A stretch of 64,000 bases of DNA from Eutrigla gurnardus (lineage: Eukaryota; Chordata; Actinopteri; Perciformes; Triglidae), in NCBI GenBank assembly GCA_963514095.1, contig OY741275.1, forward strand, positions 14,219,069 to 14,283,068. The letters run 5' to 3'. Shown here piece after piece: positions 1-13,813 of the stretch. The translations under genes and the position numbers were made by a program. Within the stretch, counting starts at the first letter, position 1. Every line of letters starts with the position of its first letter. Below the pieces are notes generated by a model that saw nothing but the letters and a program-made list of their open reading frames with translations, had not been told where the DNA came from and ran no database searches.

Positions 1-625
1 GCCAGTCCTTGCCTTCCGCCGGTCTCTGTTTCAATCCACCCAGACTTCTCCTCCAGTCCCGTTCCCTTCAACCACCCGGACGGAGCTCTGTGGGCCGACC
101 ACGTGCTCTCCCAGGCCAGCCTCCCGCCCCCGGCTGCCCTCCCCGATAGCTGGACCTACAGCCTGAACACCCCAAGCACGAGTGGCTACCCCAACGTCCA
201 CAACGTCTACCATCCTCACCCACACCCCCACATCCACACCCGGCACCACCACCCCATGCTCCATTCATACCCAGCCCACAGCTCAGCGTTGGATCCCAGG
301 TTTAATCCGCTGCTGCTGCCTAGTGTCAGGAACCAAAACCAGCCGCCCGCCAGCACAGGGAGTTCCCCACACAGCGAGGGGGTAAAGGCAGAGATGGATG
401 CCAGCAGCAACAGCCCCGTCGCGGCCACCTCTGTCACCTGGACTCCCTCGGCCCTCCACGGATCCTTGGAGGTGTATGACTCAGGTAGATACTATTTGAG
501 TTCAATCATTTCTCATGCAAGCGTTTGTCAAACTTGTGACACTAAGCAGAATAGAAGTAAACCTTCTTTCTTTTCCTCTTGCAGCTCCTGATCAAACCAA
601 AGCAAAGACGTCAGTTTGGTTCTAA
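1..625 (+). CDS. vgll3: Vestigial-like family member 3 (vgll3), C-terminal part, two exons
   Basis: Two exons are visible: 1-484 (open at the window edge) and 585-625, joined by a 100-bp GT-AG intron (CAG|GTAGAT ... TTGCAG|CT). They encode the last 174 residues, and the stop is TAA at 623-625. Visible features are a His/Pro-rich stretch (about residues 71-87 of the fragment), the motif DPRFNPLLLPSVR (98-110), an acidic VKAEM segment, a TWTPSALHGSLEV segment and the tail DQTKAKTSVWF. From memory, human VGLL3 has the same order: DPRFGPLLLPSVR, then a W..AFHGTVDIV segment, then a short Lys/Asp tail ending in an aromatic residue. VGLL2 is the main alternative. The family binds TEAD factors through a Tondu domain and acts in the nucleus; that domain must lie in an upstream exon outside the window. 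Vgll3 is known for effects on adipocyte differentiation, cartilage and, in salmon, age at maturity. Confidence 0.83.
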
Positions 626-1190
626 CCGATGCACTGACAATGAGATGGACTATGATTTCACACCAAAAAGGACCTACTATGTGGCTCTATCTATGGATGG
701 CTGCAACGCCAGCACTGTAATGTTAAATGTAGATAGAAGGCTTACTGTAGCGTATTCTACGAGTCCTGCACTGTCCACGGAACATATTATGGAGAAGAAC
801 TGGACTGAGATGACAGTGATCTGCAGGTTTGGGTGCAGGTCAAGGCCTTCAAAGAAGTATAAAAGAGGACTACTAGCTTTAAGAATGGGAGGCCTCTTCT
901 TCTCTGACGGCACAAAACACCATTTCTCTTTCATGCAACGTGAGACCAAGTGGTTCTGTTTCAAGAGCTTGATTTTGATCCACATGTTTGCTTTGTACAG
1001 TAAATGTTTGTTGATGACTGTATGTTCTTGCGTGTACAGTTTTGCCATGCTAAGTTGTTGTTTGCTGGAAGAATTTCGCTAAAATTCTTGCCTGAATGCT
1101 ACTTTACTATTTTTTGGCCTGAAGGGATTGTGTAGTGTAAATATTGGTACTCTATGTTTAAGTAATAAATTGTTGAACTATATTTGTAAG
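626..1190 (+). other. vgll3: 3'UTR of vgll3 with poly(A) signal
   Basis: The non-coding tail follows the TAA at 623-625. A canonical AATAAA lies at 1164-1169 in AT-rich sequence, so cleavage is expected near 1180-1195. Two longish ORFs here, one on each strand, show no protein-family signature and are best read as chance. Confidence 0.6.
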
Positions 1191-1646
1191 TGAAAGTTCT
1201 TTTTCAGACACAAACAAAAAATAGGTAGAAAACATTCACTTCCAATGAAATACTCTAGCTTCTATAGTACCAAGGGAAGGGAGTTACATTCCACAGACAG
1301 TTTTTGTAAGATACCATGACATGACTGTTGTCTCTCTCCATACAAACACACATGTGGAAACACACACACAACCAGACAGAAACACACACCAAAGAATGCA
1401 TTTCCTGTCTGGGCAGGAAGTTTGTCACAGAGCGTCAGATCAGGACTTTTTTTTTTTTTAAATCACACACTCCGAGACCGCCTATAGATGATTGTTTGAA
1501 TGTAAATAATTCAAGTAATGATCACAATGGTTATTGGTATGAGCTGGGTGCTGCTTTTAATACATATTTTAGGGTTCGTCAAGTGCCAGACCAGCATTGT
1601 TTGTATCCATCCTGACATAATCAGCAGCTGGTGGAGCTTGCGTGCA

Positions 1647-1650
<4 letters not shown>

Positions 1651-1715
<65 letters not shown>
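1651..1715. repeat. (TG)n microsatellite
   Basis: Uninterrupted TG dinucleotides over about 65 bp in intergenic DNA. Confidence 0.97.
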
Positions 1716-1716
<1 letters not shown>

Positions 1717-3172
1717 GTGAGTGGTCTGACCAGGTGGGTCAGCAGTAGCAGCTCACTAACATTCCAGCCTCCTCTCCCACGTCACCCACTTCCCACAAAA
1801 ACAGCAGGATTTGGAATCTGGACCTCAGCAGCTACATTTTTATCCAAATCAACATATCGTAATGCATAACAATGTAGTAAGAACAAAAAAAACTGAGTGG
1901 AAAAGGCTTATGATATTTGAATCGGGTTGCATTTTCCTTGATTTTACTGAACAATAAAGTGTGATTCAATTCCCTCAGACAAGGTGTGTGTTTTTTAATA
2001 ACAATAATAATAATTGGATATAATGAGAACAATAAAGCCTTTGCGTATTCTTATTTCTTTAGTGAGAAGGGAATTTACTGTCTATTACTTCATCAGTAAT
2101 GGATAGACAGCACCCAGTGTGAGCAACATTATCTGACACAGAAGTTTAACAACAACTTGGGGAAAACACACGCAAGCAATAAACAAGTTGTATATTCATG
2201 TTTGTAATCCCATTAAAACTGTTAGGGGAGAAGTAAGAGAGCGTTCTTTTCCGATCATGTTCACATATATTTGATTAGCTTAACTTTATTAACACTTTTA
2301 TCTAAGAAAAATCATTGACATGAGCTATGCCTATTCTTTTCATCCATACCATGTCTTACTGTCTGTCACACAGAATGCAACAATCCTTCCATGTCCATCA
2401 CCTCTTCTTAAAAATCATCCAGCACATCTCTCATGCAGTTGATGTGTGAAGATAATAAGTTTGTTCTGTTTGTATTCATTTTGGCGGAAAAACAATAGGT
2501 TTTAATTTACATGTAAATTGAAGTGTTAATTCACATAATGTTTCAGCAAAAGCACATCTTTATGGTTGTCTATAAAGATTAATTTGCTGTAAGAAATATT
2601 GCGATATCAACCATGGGGTATTTCAAACGTCAGGCCTCTGAGATTTTAATGAAGAGCAAGAGAATAAAAAAAGGCTAAGCGAGAGGGGAAAAATGTAAAA
2701 AGATGGGGTGATTTCAGAAGATTTTCCAATGCAGTACATCCTCTCGTCTCTTCTCTTCTACTCCCCTCTCCTCTCCTCCAGAGCTCTTAATTAGCATTAG
2801 CATATAGCTTCTGCATCAGCATGTAGTGTACTTATATGCTAACAGGCCTCCCACTGGCAGCCTTGAAGAATCACCACAGGCACTTCCACTGCAGGAAGAG
2901 CAGATACAGTAATACAGAGCTGGAAGCTATATAAAAGTGAATTATTATGTCAATTATAAAAATGATATTAAAATGGGGCAGTCAGAGATTTAGGAAATGT
3001 TGCATGTGTTAGCTGTTAATTAAAGTTTAAACCGCTTATGATTTATGCTGATATTTAAGATCTTCAAAGAAATAATTGCCGACATTGTCTTAAAGCAATG
3101 TTTCCGTGTTATAATCACATTCTGGTACATCTTTCCATATCAGAATCAGAAACATATTTATTGAATGGATAC

Positions 3173-3176
<4 letters not shown>

Positions 3177-3219
<43 letters not shown>
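3177..3219. repeat. (CA)n microsatellite
   Basis: About 21 CA units preceded by a short AATCAGAA... motif resembling the tail of a fish SINE-type repeat. Confidence 0.95.
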
Positions 3220-3224
<5 letters not shown>

Positions 3225-6200
3225 CGTGCACAAAAGACACTAAATGAGACAAGAATGAACCCAGAGCGAATCTGGGGTTTTGGATCCTCATCTCCTCTTT
3301 GCCATGATTGCCTCTTCTGTGACCAGTATCTATTTCCTTTCTGTAATGTAGAATTGCATTCATTTTAAGAATTGTAAGGACATTGTTGTATTTTCTCTTT
3401 TATTTCCCTCAAATTGGCGTTTCCTTCCTTCTGAGGCTCAGACTCTACTCCCTCTTATTGCTGCCCTCTTAACTCCAACCTAGTTCTAATCCATTTCATT
3501 TCTTTTTTTTCCCTCCTTTTTTTCAAAATGTGTAATTTCTTCATTCAGACATATAAGGAAAGCTGGATGGGAGGATAGGCAAATCATTTCCAGGCCTTCA
3601 TTTGCTGAACACTAAGGCAAAACAGAAATATCCAAGAATGGTCCATCACATTCATGCATATAAATAAGCTTTTTTCTTCATTAAGAGGAATAAATATTGT
3701 CTGTTTTGATGTCAAACAAAGTGCAGAGGCAGAGTCCTGTAGGTGGTTTCAAATGACCCTTCAGGGTAACAATCAAACAGGCATTATGTTGCCACCAAAA
3801 AGAAGCAAAGTTGCTGTCACACTGAAGTGACTGGGAAAAAACACAGCCCAAAGTTGATCGTCTCGTAAATGTGATTCATTTTTCACATTTTGCTTTGAGA
3901 AGGTCCAACAGGAATATCCAATGATCTGTGACCAGCCGGCCACAGAAATTAATTCAATTGAGTTGAATTGTATTGTATTGTATTGAGTGCTGAAGAAACA
4001 GCAAGAGAAAGAGAGACAGAAAACAGATGCTGAAAGAGAGTAGCAAATTGGAGAGAGCCGGAGTCCACAAAAAAAAAAGATGAAAAGAAAGATTGTGGGA
4101 GAGAAGGAAAGCTGATCAGTCATAACATGGTCCGGCAACACATTCCAGAGTAATTGAGCGGATGATTAGTCTCACAATCAGCAACACAACACCAGCTGTC
4201 TGAACACAAAACTATATAAATACAGAGATCAGGACGGAGAGGAGAAAAAAAAAAAACACGAAGGCGAGTAAAAGAGGCAATCGTATCTCTATCTCCCCTC
4301 TCGCTCACTTTTCTTCCCCTTCCCCTTCAAACATCTTTTTCTCGCGTCCACGAGCCGGCCCCACGCTTACAAATCACTGCGGTAATTAGAGCTAATTTGC
4401 CCTCCTCGTGTGAGTATTAGGAGTATTAGGGGTATTAGGGAAAAGGCTCAGCTTTCACCGCTGTTTGTGTCAACAGGGCAGCCTAATGAAGCGTGCTGGG
4501 AGTGTCAGAGAACACTTGTCCTGCTGATTACGCTTGATTCGCGAAGCCTTCTTTGTTAAATGATACATGGTTGCTCATTACAAATCGACTAGGAACACCC
4601 AAGGAGGGGAGATACCAGTGAAACATCAGTAATATACAAACTGGAATAATAATAGTTGTAATATTACATCACATGTCCTCTTTTCTAACTCCAATTAGGT
4701 CCAATAAACAGATCATGTAATTGAAAAAGGTTCAAACAGGATAGACTTTAAATCTCTATCAGCGTTATGGATACCCGATTGGATTTGATCATAACAGCTT
4801 CATCTGATTTAGTTTAGATTGGATGAAGCTGCAATGATCTTGATAAAAAGGGGTCACAGCACAAAGAGAGGAGGCAATAACAAACTGCTGAGGATACAGG
4901 AAAGATTAATCCAGCAGAATGTTCCATTTAGCTCTCAAGTCTTGAGAAATATCTGGCTCTCTGTCTGTATCTGCTAAAAGCCACCCCTACGTTCTCCATC
5001 AAGTTGCTAACGTCATTTCTTCACAAGTAGTTGGATTAAGTGAGGCCAGAAGTCATCAATCAAATGGATATTGATTGAGAGACAATGATGGATGAGCGCT
5101 CCTTTGCAGCTGTTTGATCCGCTTGTTGGATAACAGATACATTGGACTTAAATTCTGCATCCAAACCAACAGCTAGCAGACCTTCACTACTTCAGAGACA
5201 TCAGCACTGCTCACTGTGTTGTTGTCTCCCAGAAAAGGGAATTATTCCTTGAATATGTCTTCCCTTTTATCACTTCAGGCTGTGTAGGGGTCCCACAAGG
5301 CTCGAGGGAGGGAAGGTTTGCACAGGTCCATGATCCTGAGCGTGGCAAGGATGAGGTCTGTTGCAGCTCCAACAACTGAAGGCTGGCTGTTAAATCAAAA
5401 TTCAATACACACTCGCACTACGGGAAAAGATCAACATTTCAACTGTTTACAATGTATAGCAAGAACATCCACCCGTAACACAGGCCAGCCACATTCCTCA
5501 GCCTGCCCACACACAGACCGGCCCCTCCCCTCGCCAGATTTCAGATGGATTTTTGAATTTTCACTTGATGAAGTCTGCCTCCCAATATCACAGATTCAGA
5601 TTTTACTGGCCACTGTAAAAAATATTATGAACTGAAACTGCCAGAGGGAAAAAAAGGTGGATTGGGGAAATGAAGATTAATACACACAGCATAGCTTCAT
5701 ACTTTTTCCTCGCTCTTGTTTGTTGCCAAGTCCATTTACTCGACTAAAATCCTTCTACCATCACAGGGAAAGGCACTCCATTCATAAAGGCTGGAGTAGC
5801 TGCAGCAACAGCAGCAGTAGGTTTTCCTGTCAGCTCCACTCTGGGTAATGTGCCAGTAACCACAGAGGCCAGTACATAGCTGTCATTCCTCTGCTCACTG
5901 AAAGCACATTTAGCAACCAACACCTGTTTCCCCTGCTCAGTCTCCACTGTGTGCTTCTCCGCCACAGCCCTGCCTGCATCGAGAGGAGCAGAGATTCCAC
6001 TTGTGGGACTTTTAATGCACTATACTGCTATTTCTGGAATATTGCTATAAGACATTTTTATTTATGTTAGTTGTTAAAACTCAGTCATGACAACAAAATA
6101 ATCCAACATTTGAACCTCAACAGGATGTTTTCCCCTGAAATTTCCCTTGGAAGCTGTGACATTCTTAGAGGTGGATCGGTGGCTTCTTAAAGGGACAGTT

Positions 6201-6921
6201 CATAGAATAAAAGATTTGTGGGACAGTTTACTTAGTTACTGGTTGTGGATAAATAGCAACTTCATTCAAAAGTAGGGATATGTTCTGTAAAACTTCTCAT
6301 GGGTTGAGTGGTTTTATCATATGACACATTGCAATTTACATATTCATAGGATTTCACATTTTATTATGAATGAAAGACATTTGACATTTTGTTTAGCAGA
6401 AGAAGCAGCTGTTTAAGGCTCACATAACTTAGATTATGTCTGAGGTACACTGACTGTTATATCTGAAACTATCCATTTTTTTTAGTAAGGCTGATTTAAT
6501 GTGGACATTTTGTTGTACAGAAGCTTTTCAGTGTGTTTCATTATCTTGTTTTCAGAGCACAACAGTGTTTTGCTGACCTTCAACCAAGCCAAGCCATCAT
6601 TTATAACATGCTGAACAAATGGTGAACTCAAATTAGTTTGTGTGGTGCTTTTCTTTAAGCTCTCTGGCCACAGGGAGGTCAGAGTAGAGCGGTGCATCTT
6701 CAGATTTCTCAGGGACACTGCAGAAGGACAATCACCAACACAGGGGTTTGAATTTTGTTCCCTGTGGTTGACGGGCATCTTCTCTACCAAATGTGTTCTC
6801 GTAGAACTTCACCTACTCATACTGTGACTCATTTTCATCATCAAAATTCATGGATTACTTAGGCTTGGATCGCTGTATGTCTCTAGTGTTGCTCTGTTTG
6901 CTTTCCCCAACAACTGACAAC

Positions 6922-7228
6922 AGGGGCGTCAGCAGCATTTGATATGTGGGGGGGTCCAGTTCAGGCGGGGGTCTAGAGGTCCTCCCCCTGAAAATTTGAG
7001 AATTTTCCTCCTAATCGACAGCATTGAACTGGCCCAGTCTGACTGCCGGGCCAGAGCTTCAGCGTTTAATGCTGTCTGCGGATGCGTTAAACGGCAGTGT
7101 TGTGGCTGAGGGCCGTACCGTCACCTGTTTTAATACGCCCATGATTCATGATTGTAACATCTAACCGTTGACCAAGTAGCTGCAAGAAGCGAAGTTCCTT
7201 TGGTGCTCGTGTGTGCTGCGGGTGTGTG

Positions 7229-7291
<63 letters not shown>

Positions 7292-7501
7292 GAAACCAGG
7301 AAAACATGGAGTGGATTCCTATTGCTGTGGGTATTCTCTTACTGATAAAGTGGAACAGATTTGATCGTGAAAAGAGCGCTGGACAAATTAGACCCGTCGT
7401 GCACTTATATTTTAATGGCAAATGTGTGGGGGTCCAAACAACTTTTTTTAAAAGGTGGGGGGGGTCCCGACCCCCCCTCAGTATATGGTGGCGATGGCCA
7501 T
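6922..7501. mobile_element. Non-autonomous insertion flanked by a 10-bp direct repeat
   Basis: The segment is bounded by identical copies of AACTGACAAC at 6912-6921 and 7502-7511, as expected for a target-site duplication. The left end reads AGGGGCGTCAGCAG and is GC-rich with G-runs. The right part holds a G-run/C-run hairpin near 7457-7477, and a (TG)n array occupies 7222-7289. No transposase-like ORF is present. The ends are only weakly complementary, so the superfamily is unresolved: hAT-like MITE, SINE or another class. Confidence 0.6.
7222..7289. repeat. (TG)n microsatellite, one interruption
   Basis: TG array with a single TTTG interruption, lying inside the insertion at 6922-7501. Confidence 0.95.
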
Positions 7502-8375
7502 AACTGACAACCATCTATAGATTTAAATCTCCCTTAATTTACTCTCTATCAACAATCACTGTCAATAACGATGGCATATCTCTGTCTAAAAAGGCACTGG
7601 AAATAAATGTCAATGAAAAGAGCTATTTTTTATTTTAAATGTTGATGACAGTACTCAAAAACCAAATACAAAGTGTCAATTAGAATTTATAAAATGGCAA
7701 GAATTTCCCCCAAAAAAACGCATTAGTCGGAAAGCAGTTGAAAACACACAGTTACTCAGCGGGTGACCCCGTGCTCTGCCACCTGCTTGTCAATCATCCC
7801 GGCCTGTGTTACGTGAGCCTACCTGCTGCTACTGTCCCATGCTTCCCACAATGACCATACCACACATACCAGAGCCACAGAGGGGCATTCCTGGACCAGT
7901 GACCCAGTTCGTTGTTTTTTTAACATTAAAGCTGCCACTGAAACCAGGTTTCCACTGAGGATTAATACAACTGACGGTTGGATTCCTGAGGGAGATGTGG
8001 AGTCGCAAGCTGTGCATCATTACAAAGTGCAGTTAAGAGCTTTATAGACAATAGAAGAAGGGTGTTTGTGTGTAAACTGGACTATAATGATGTCATAACA
8101 TATTGAATAAGAAACTTCATACGCATATCAAGCTACATTGTTTTCTTGCACACTTTTTTTTGTCAGTTACCCATAAACCCCGAACTGAAATAAAAAAAAT
8201 AAATAAAAAAATCTGATAGTCATGACTGAAGCCAATCAAAATACATCCATCCATAATTGTTCTATACATTTATTTAAGGTCACAGGAAAGTGAAAACTAT
8301 CCCTTCATGTATTTTGTGACAGGCAAAGAAACAATAGGATTTCAGTGAAATTGAATTGGCCCATTCCAATTTTTT

Positions 8376-8535
8376 GGACCTTTTGCCTTTATTGGATAGA
8401 GAGGAGAGAGAGAGTGTGGGAAGGGAGAGTGAGGGGGATGACGTGTAGCAAAGTGCAGCAGGGTTGAATTCGTAAAGGGGCCGCTGTGGTAGTACTCAGC
8501 CTTGTTACGTGGAGCCAGGTTAGCTAGTTGAGATC
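8376..8535. repeat. Dispersed fish repeat fragment
   Basis: The stretch contains CCTTTATTGGATAGAGAGGA, an AGAGAGAG/GGGAGAG purine block, then GATGACGTGTAGCAAAG and a GGCCGCTGTGG...CTCAGCCTTGTTACG tail. I recognise this order from a repeat common in percomorph genomes, usually ending in a tRNA-like or 'gcctacgtgg' module. The class is uncertain and the copy is degraded. Confidence 0.5.
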
Positions 8536-8675
8536 CCATTAAAAATAATAAAATCTCTATATTTAATCCAAACCAGAAACTTGCTTTTGGTCAAACTGTA
8601 AAATGTAAAAGTTTGGTCTTCAAGAGTGTATAAATAAATGTATATCGAAGGACGTAATGTAAATTATGTTTGTGA

Positions 8676-8676
<1 letters not shown>

Positions 8677-8762
<86 letters not shown>
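8677..8762. repeat. (TG)n microsatellite
   Basis: About 43 TG units, essentially uninterrupted. Confidence 0.97.
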
Positions 8763-8763
<1 letters not shown>

Positions 8764-9896
8764 CTGCTTGTGCATGCTCTCATGTGTGTGTTTGTGTGTG
8801 ATCATGTCAGCAGAGAGTGTAATCTGAGGGATAACATGGTGCTTATCCAGCTGATCCCCCCACCTCCCGGGTTCTGACAGGTTGACATCCATCATTCTTC
8901 ACATAAACTTTGCCTAATTGGCAGGTAATTCCCCTCTCCCCTACTGTCCCTCTACTGTCCATCTACTGTCCCTGTATTGTCATTGTACTCAGCCCCTACT
9001 GTCTCGCTCTTTATCCACCAATCTAACCAGGCACCCCGCAGTCAGAAAGCCCCACAGCAGGACTTCTTGTCCAGGCCCAGAGTCCTGGTAGGCCCTGTCA
9101 CTGTAACATGGGGAAGTGAAGTTGGCAGCTTCCTCTGTGAAAGTGACCCCCATGCTGGGAAGCTCTCTACGGGGCTGACAGGAGAGCCAGCCCCAAATAA
9201 TCTCAACCTGACAGCTTCTGCTGCCCACCCACCCCTTACAACTCCAGATTGGTTTCCCAATATTTCTTTAATGAGATCAATTGCCTAATTGACCTAACTA
9301 AATGTTGGCACTAACATCAGAAAAAAATCTGAAAATGAAACAAGCACCATCCGTTAAGCACCAAAGCCTGAATGTTCTGTCACATCGGCACAAATGCTCT
9401 TCAACATTTAAAGCTTGGTCCCATTCATGCTACCGTTAAAGCCCAAACATACAAGAACGGCCATTCCACTTTTACTGTAGCTCTCGACAGTGATTGACAG
9501 GTGTTTGCAGAGTCACTCTGCAAAGTCAGACATGAGACATATGTGGGTCCCGCCCTCCTGTCATGTCCGCCTTCCCATGAGTCCTTTGTGGCTGAGGTGG
9601 AGGTGGCAGGAGCAGTCAGGAGCTTGTCAGACAAACAGGAAGAGGCTAGCGCACTCACTCACTTTCTCTCTCTCTCGCTCTGCATACACATACAGACAGC
9701 CTCCCTCTCTTACAGGAACAACCCTCATACACTCTCGCTGTCAACCCCCCAGTGAGTGTGTCAGCTGTCATTAACTTCCCAGACTTGGAGTGAGCAGGGG
9801 AGCTTCCCCTCGCTCCCACCCCCTCGCAGGTGACTCTCACTGGGGGCTTCGTGCAGCCTCTCTGCAGGAAGTCTCCATCCTGTCCACACGTGCCTG

Positions 9897-9900
<4 letters not shown>

Positions 9901-9988
<88 letters not shown>
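9901..9988. repeat. (GT)n microsatellite
   Basis: About 44 GT units, uninterrupted. Confidence 0.97.
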
Positions 9989-9991
<3 letters not shown>

Positions 9992-10790
9992 TACCCATTT
10001 CTGTGAGTTCCCATTTATAGTTTTTGTGTTTTGAACTGTTTGTGTGAAAGTTGTGGATACGTGTACTGTATTAACTGTTAATATTGTAAGTCAAAATACA
10101 GAGCATTCGAATGCTTTATTTGTATAAATGTAGGTTTACATGGAAGATTTGTGCGTGTGTGTGTGTGTGTGCGTGTGCGTGTGTGGTGGGGGGGGCATGC
10201 ATGGAATGTGTGTGTGATATAAAGGCTCTCTCCTCACGCCACAATGGTGTCTTTGACAGGCGGGAGAAGGGAAGGCTTTGTTTGGTGACACCACACAGTG
10301 TTGTGAATGCCCGACATAGCTGCCATTCCTCTCTCTATGCCCTCCGCCAGGCTACTGGCTTATCAGGGATTCCTCTCCTTTCTATCTGCCCACGCACACC
10401 CCTCACTATGTGTGTGTTTCTGTATGTGTAAGTGAGGGAAAGAGTTTGTGAAGCAGACTTGCTAACACCAAGGAAAATGCAAATGAGCTCTGGAGGACAA
10501 TAGGCGCTCTGTTTGGTTACATATTTCTCCTCAAATGGATCACTTTTGGTGCCACATTTTGAAACAATTTCAAGTAGCTGGCCTAGCTGATTGGATTTGA
10601 TTAGCTCTATTTGTACACATAAAACAAAGTTAATGTTAATACAACCAGTATTGTTATAAATAATTACAATATTGATTTCATTGATGATAGAAGTTCCCAT
10701 TTTCCTGTATCAGGCTACATGAGTATGAACAGTAAAAAAAACCTCAATACACACGGAAAGAGGGTGCAAACCCTCTTCTATTTCTATATT

Positions 10791-10793
10791 TGT

Positions 10794-10875
<82 letters not shown>
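10791..10875. repeat. (TG)n microsatellite
   Basis: TG array with one TT interruption near its start, followed by a seven-base G run. Confidence 0.96.
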
Positions 10876-10876
<1 letters not shown>

Positions 10877-13563
10877 AGTGTGGGGGGGTTACCAGTACCT
10901 ATATATATAAATATTCACTGAAGATAATTCCTTTGTGCATATTTTCCTCAAATCAATCACCCAGTTAACTTTATCCACATAATCAACAACAATCGTACAC
11001 ATTTGTTAGATAACTGCCCAAGATAAGCACTCATTTTAAATTAGTTACATTTAAAAGCAGACCCGAATACAAAAACCAGGACTGAGAAACTAACGACTTT
11101 TTACAATTATGCATTATGTTCTCCCTTTACATTAATAATAATTTGAATTAAGACTACTTCAAAATGTATGCCTGTCTTCAGTAAAATGCATTTCAGCATG
11201 AAATGTCCCATATGAAGTGAATTCATTAGACATGGGCCTGCTAGGATGCAGCTGTGGCTGCTGCTATCCTTTTTGGCCAAACCAATAATTGAAGAAAACA
11301 CATGAAAGCAAGTGCATGAAACTGTTCAAGCCTAAACTCCTCGGGCAGGTTGTTCCAGAGTTCACATGTTTTTCCTCTCATTTCCCATCCTCTAAGCCTG
11401 CTCGCACATCATTGCGGTTCTCTCATAGCTATACTGTCAACTATATGTTGGTGAAAAGCTCATACTGGTCTTTCCAGCTAACATATTTATAAAGAGGCCT
11501 GATACCCAACTTAAAGTAGGTATGGAGCCCACAGGTGCAAATTAAGAATTGTATTCACATTAACTCTTGGACACGCTCTCACACAGCTGTTCTCTGTGTT
11601 TTCCATGCCAGGGTGTTGGTATTTGTTTGATGTTGGAGTGTTTGCTGGGCCTCACAGTGGCTCTTGGCATCTGATACTGACACACCTCTGTATGCGACGT
11701 AGCAGGCTTTTGTGAATACTCCGGGATTGTCCCCTTTGTATGGATGGGAGTGGTGGCGGATGGATCACACAAACACAGGACTTTCACCTAGGAGACCTCT
11801 GTTATTGTGAAGCTAAAAGTAAACATTGCCGTATCAGCCATGTGTTAGTGTGTGTAGTCCAACCCTTACTTCCTGTGAGACAGTATGCATGTAACAAATA
11901 TATTTTCACACACCCTCCCTGACACCTCAGAAACGAATCCTGGGGGGGTACCTGGAGCGTCATAGATTGAAGCCTAAGGCTTTTCATCCGACCATTTCTA
12001 ATGGGCATACAACTGAAGAACAGGGCCTTGGATGTCAGCTTATATACATCTGGTGGTAAGATGGATGAGATTGAAGGGGAGACTGTCAGACGGCTTGGTA
12101 CACCCAAAACATGTGTTGAGGCTCAGATGGAAACAGCTGCAGGGGACTCTGGAAATACATCCCCCCCTTAACTTTGAACAACTTTTCATAAATATGGACA
12201 GAGGTTGGGGACAAGGTGATGGCTGGCAGAGGCTGTCAAGCTGAAGAAATTCACCCCCTGAGTAGCCATAACTCAGGCAACTCCAGACTCCAGCAGAGAG
12301 CACCAACAATCTGGAGGGGTTACAGTCCAGGGGAACCTCTGTAGTACAGAAAGCAGGAATTTGCAACGGTTGTGGTTATAAATTTGTGCGTCAACGGGGA
12401 TGGGCATGTCACCCAAGATTGCGTATTGAGAAGATTTGCAGGGGGCCATGAAGTTGAATGTCACGCTTCATGGTCCTAAGACAAAGCGGAGGATGGAAGA
12501 TTGTTGGGAGTCCATCTCCATGTTAGCAGGTGTTCGGACCAAAAATAGGGCAGCGTTAAAGAATGCTGCGTTGGTCTGGGTGTGTCGCTTGCAAGTGTAG
12601 ATGCAATACAATCCAGGAAGTCCAGAGTGAGTTTGAAGGCTTATAAGGCGCCAAAACATGACACAGCAGTTTTATGATTTAAGGATTTTACCACTCTGAA
12701 AAGTCATTGCAAAGAAAGTTTTGATAGAAACAGTGCAGTGAAGGAATGGCAGGTATTACCTCAGGACCGACTGTTGGACGGAGATGGAATGACTGTTAGA
12801 GGCTGGCAAGTATGCAAAGTGGACAGAACAATGCAGGAAAAGAGCAGTTGAGAACCAGGGCTATAACTATTTCTTCTCTGTCTCAACAATAGTAAAGTAA
12901 ACAGCATAAATGTGCCACTAGCGTTATAAAGTACGATACCAGGAATGAGCACGTGCATGAATTTGATTGGCCAAAGCATTACTGATTGATGTTCCATTGA
13001 GTAAAATGTTGAGGAAGAATGGTCACTTATTTGCCATAGGGAACCTGGAATATTTCTGCCTTGCTTTTCACAAATAACTGATTTAATAGCTATAATTTTA
13101 ATGCATCTAATAACTTAATGAGGACACATACTTACCATAATAGTTTTTATGATGTATGAAGTTGACAGACCTACAGTCTTACATTTGGAATAGTTATCAC
13201 TGTTATCACTTCCAAAACAACATTTCTGTCAGATAAATGCATATTTGACCGGTTTCTCTCATTTCTTCATCTCATTCTGAAATCACCAGGAGCACATCAA
13301 GGTTTGTGGTCAAACTATGTTTATTTCAAATATCACAATATATGATTTTCAAGCCCACTCACAAATATCAGTTGTTTTACCAAACACACACAAACAAAAC
13401 GGCAATTTTCAATCTCTGTTGTTGCCTGTGTTTCTGCCGGGATGTGGGAGGTTTGAGTTATTCTTACCACTTTCCTAACACTGTGCCTTTAGGGAACAAT
13501 TAGGTTCCTTTTATGTTGTAGCTTATATCACACTCCTCCGCTAGTCCTCCTTTTTAGACTGAA

Positions 13564-13590
<27 letters not shown>
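13564..13590. repeat. (CA)n microsatellite, short
   Basis: About 13 CA units, 145 bp before an oppositely oriented TG array at 13735-13812. Confidence 0.93.
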
Positions 13591-13595
<5 letters not shown>

Positions 13596-13731
13596 ATGAT
13601 AATATGAACACACATGGTCCATTAACTCCACCAGTCTCCTAGGAGCCTCCTGCAGTTGAATGGCAGCCTCAGACTCATCAGCACTGCTAGGAATAATATT
13701 AAAACAAGAACGAGCCTTTCCATTGGCGTCT

Positions 13732-13734
<3 letters not shown>

Positions 13735-13812
<78 letters not shown>
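13735..13812. repeat. (TG)n microsatellite
   Basis: About 39 TG units. With the CA array at 13564-13590 it forms an inverted dinucleotide pair that could pair as a stem in RNA. Confidence 0.96.

Positions 13813-13813
<1 letters not shown>

Larger units (their letters stand above)
1191..6911. other. Intergenic sequence, no gene seen
   Basis: About 5.7 kb downstream of vgll3 with no convincing exon or coding signature. It contains microsatellites at 1651-1715 and 3177-3219 and a short fish-repeat-like motif (CAGAATCAGAAACATATTTA, near 3142). There are homeobox-motif-rich blocks around 2780-2830 and 4370-4580, whose TAATTAG/AATTAGC clusters could be regulatory. The 73-codon minus-strand ORF at 5744-5965 matches no family I recognise. 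Confidence 0.6.

Noticed and set aside
579..1082. 167-codon ORF overlapping the vgll3 last exon and 3'UTR, and the 123-codon antisense ORF
   Set aside because: The exon frame DQTKAKTSVWF* fits the family C-terminus. The other frames have no similarity and run through the 3'UTR.
5744..5965. 73-codon minus-strand ORF with an Ala-rich stretch
   Set aside because: No start context, splice partner or recognisable domain; probably chance.
12032..12470. ORFs on both strands in a less AT-rich patch
   Set aside because: Overlapping frames on both strands without motifs. Could be an old element, but nothing identifies it.
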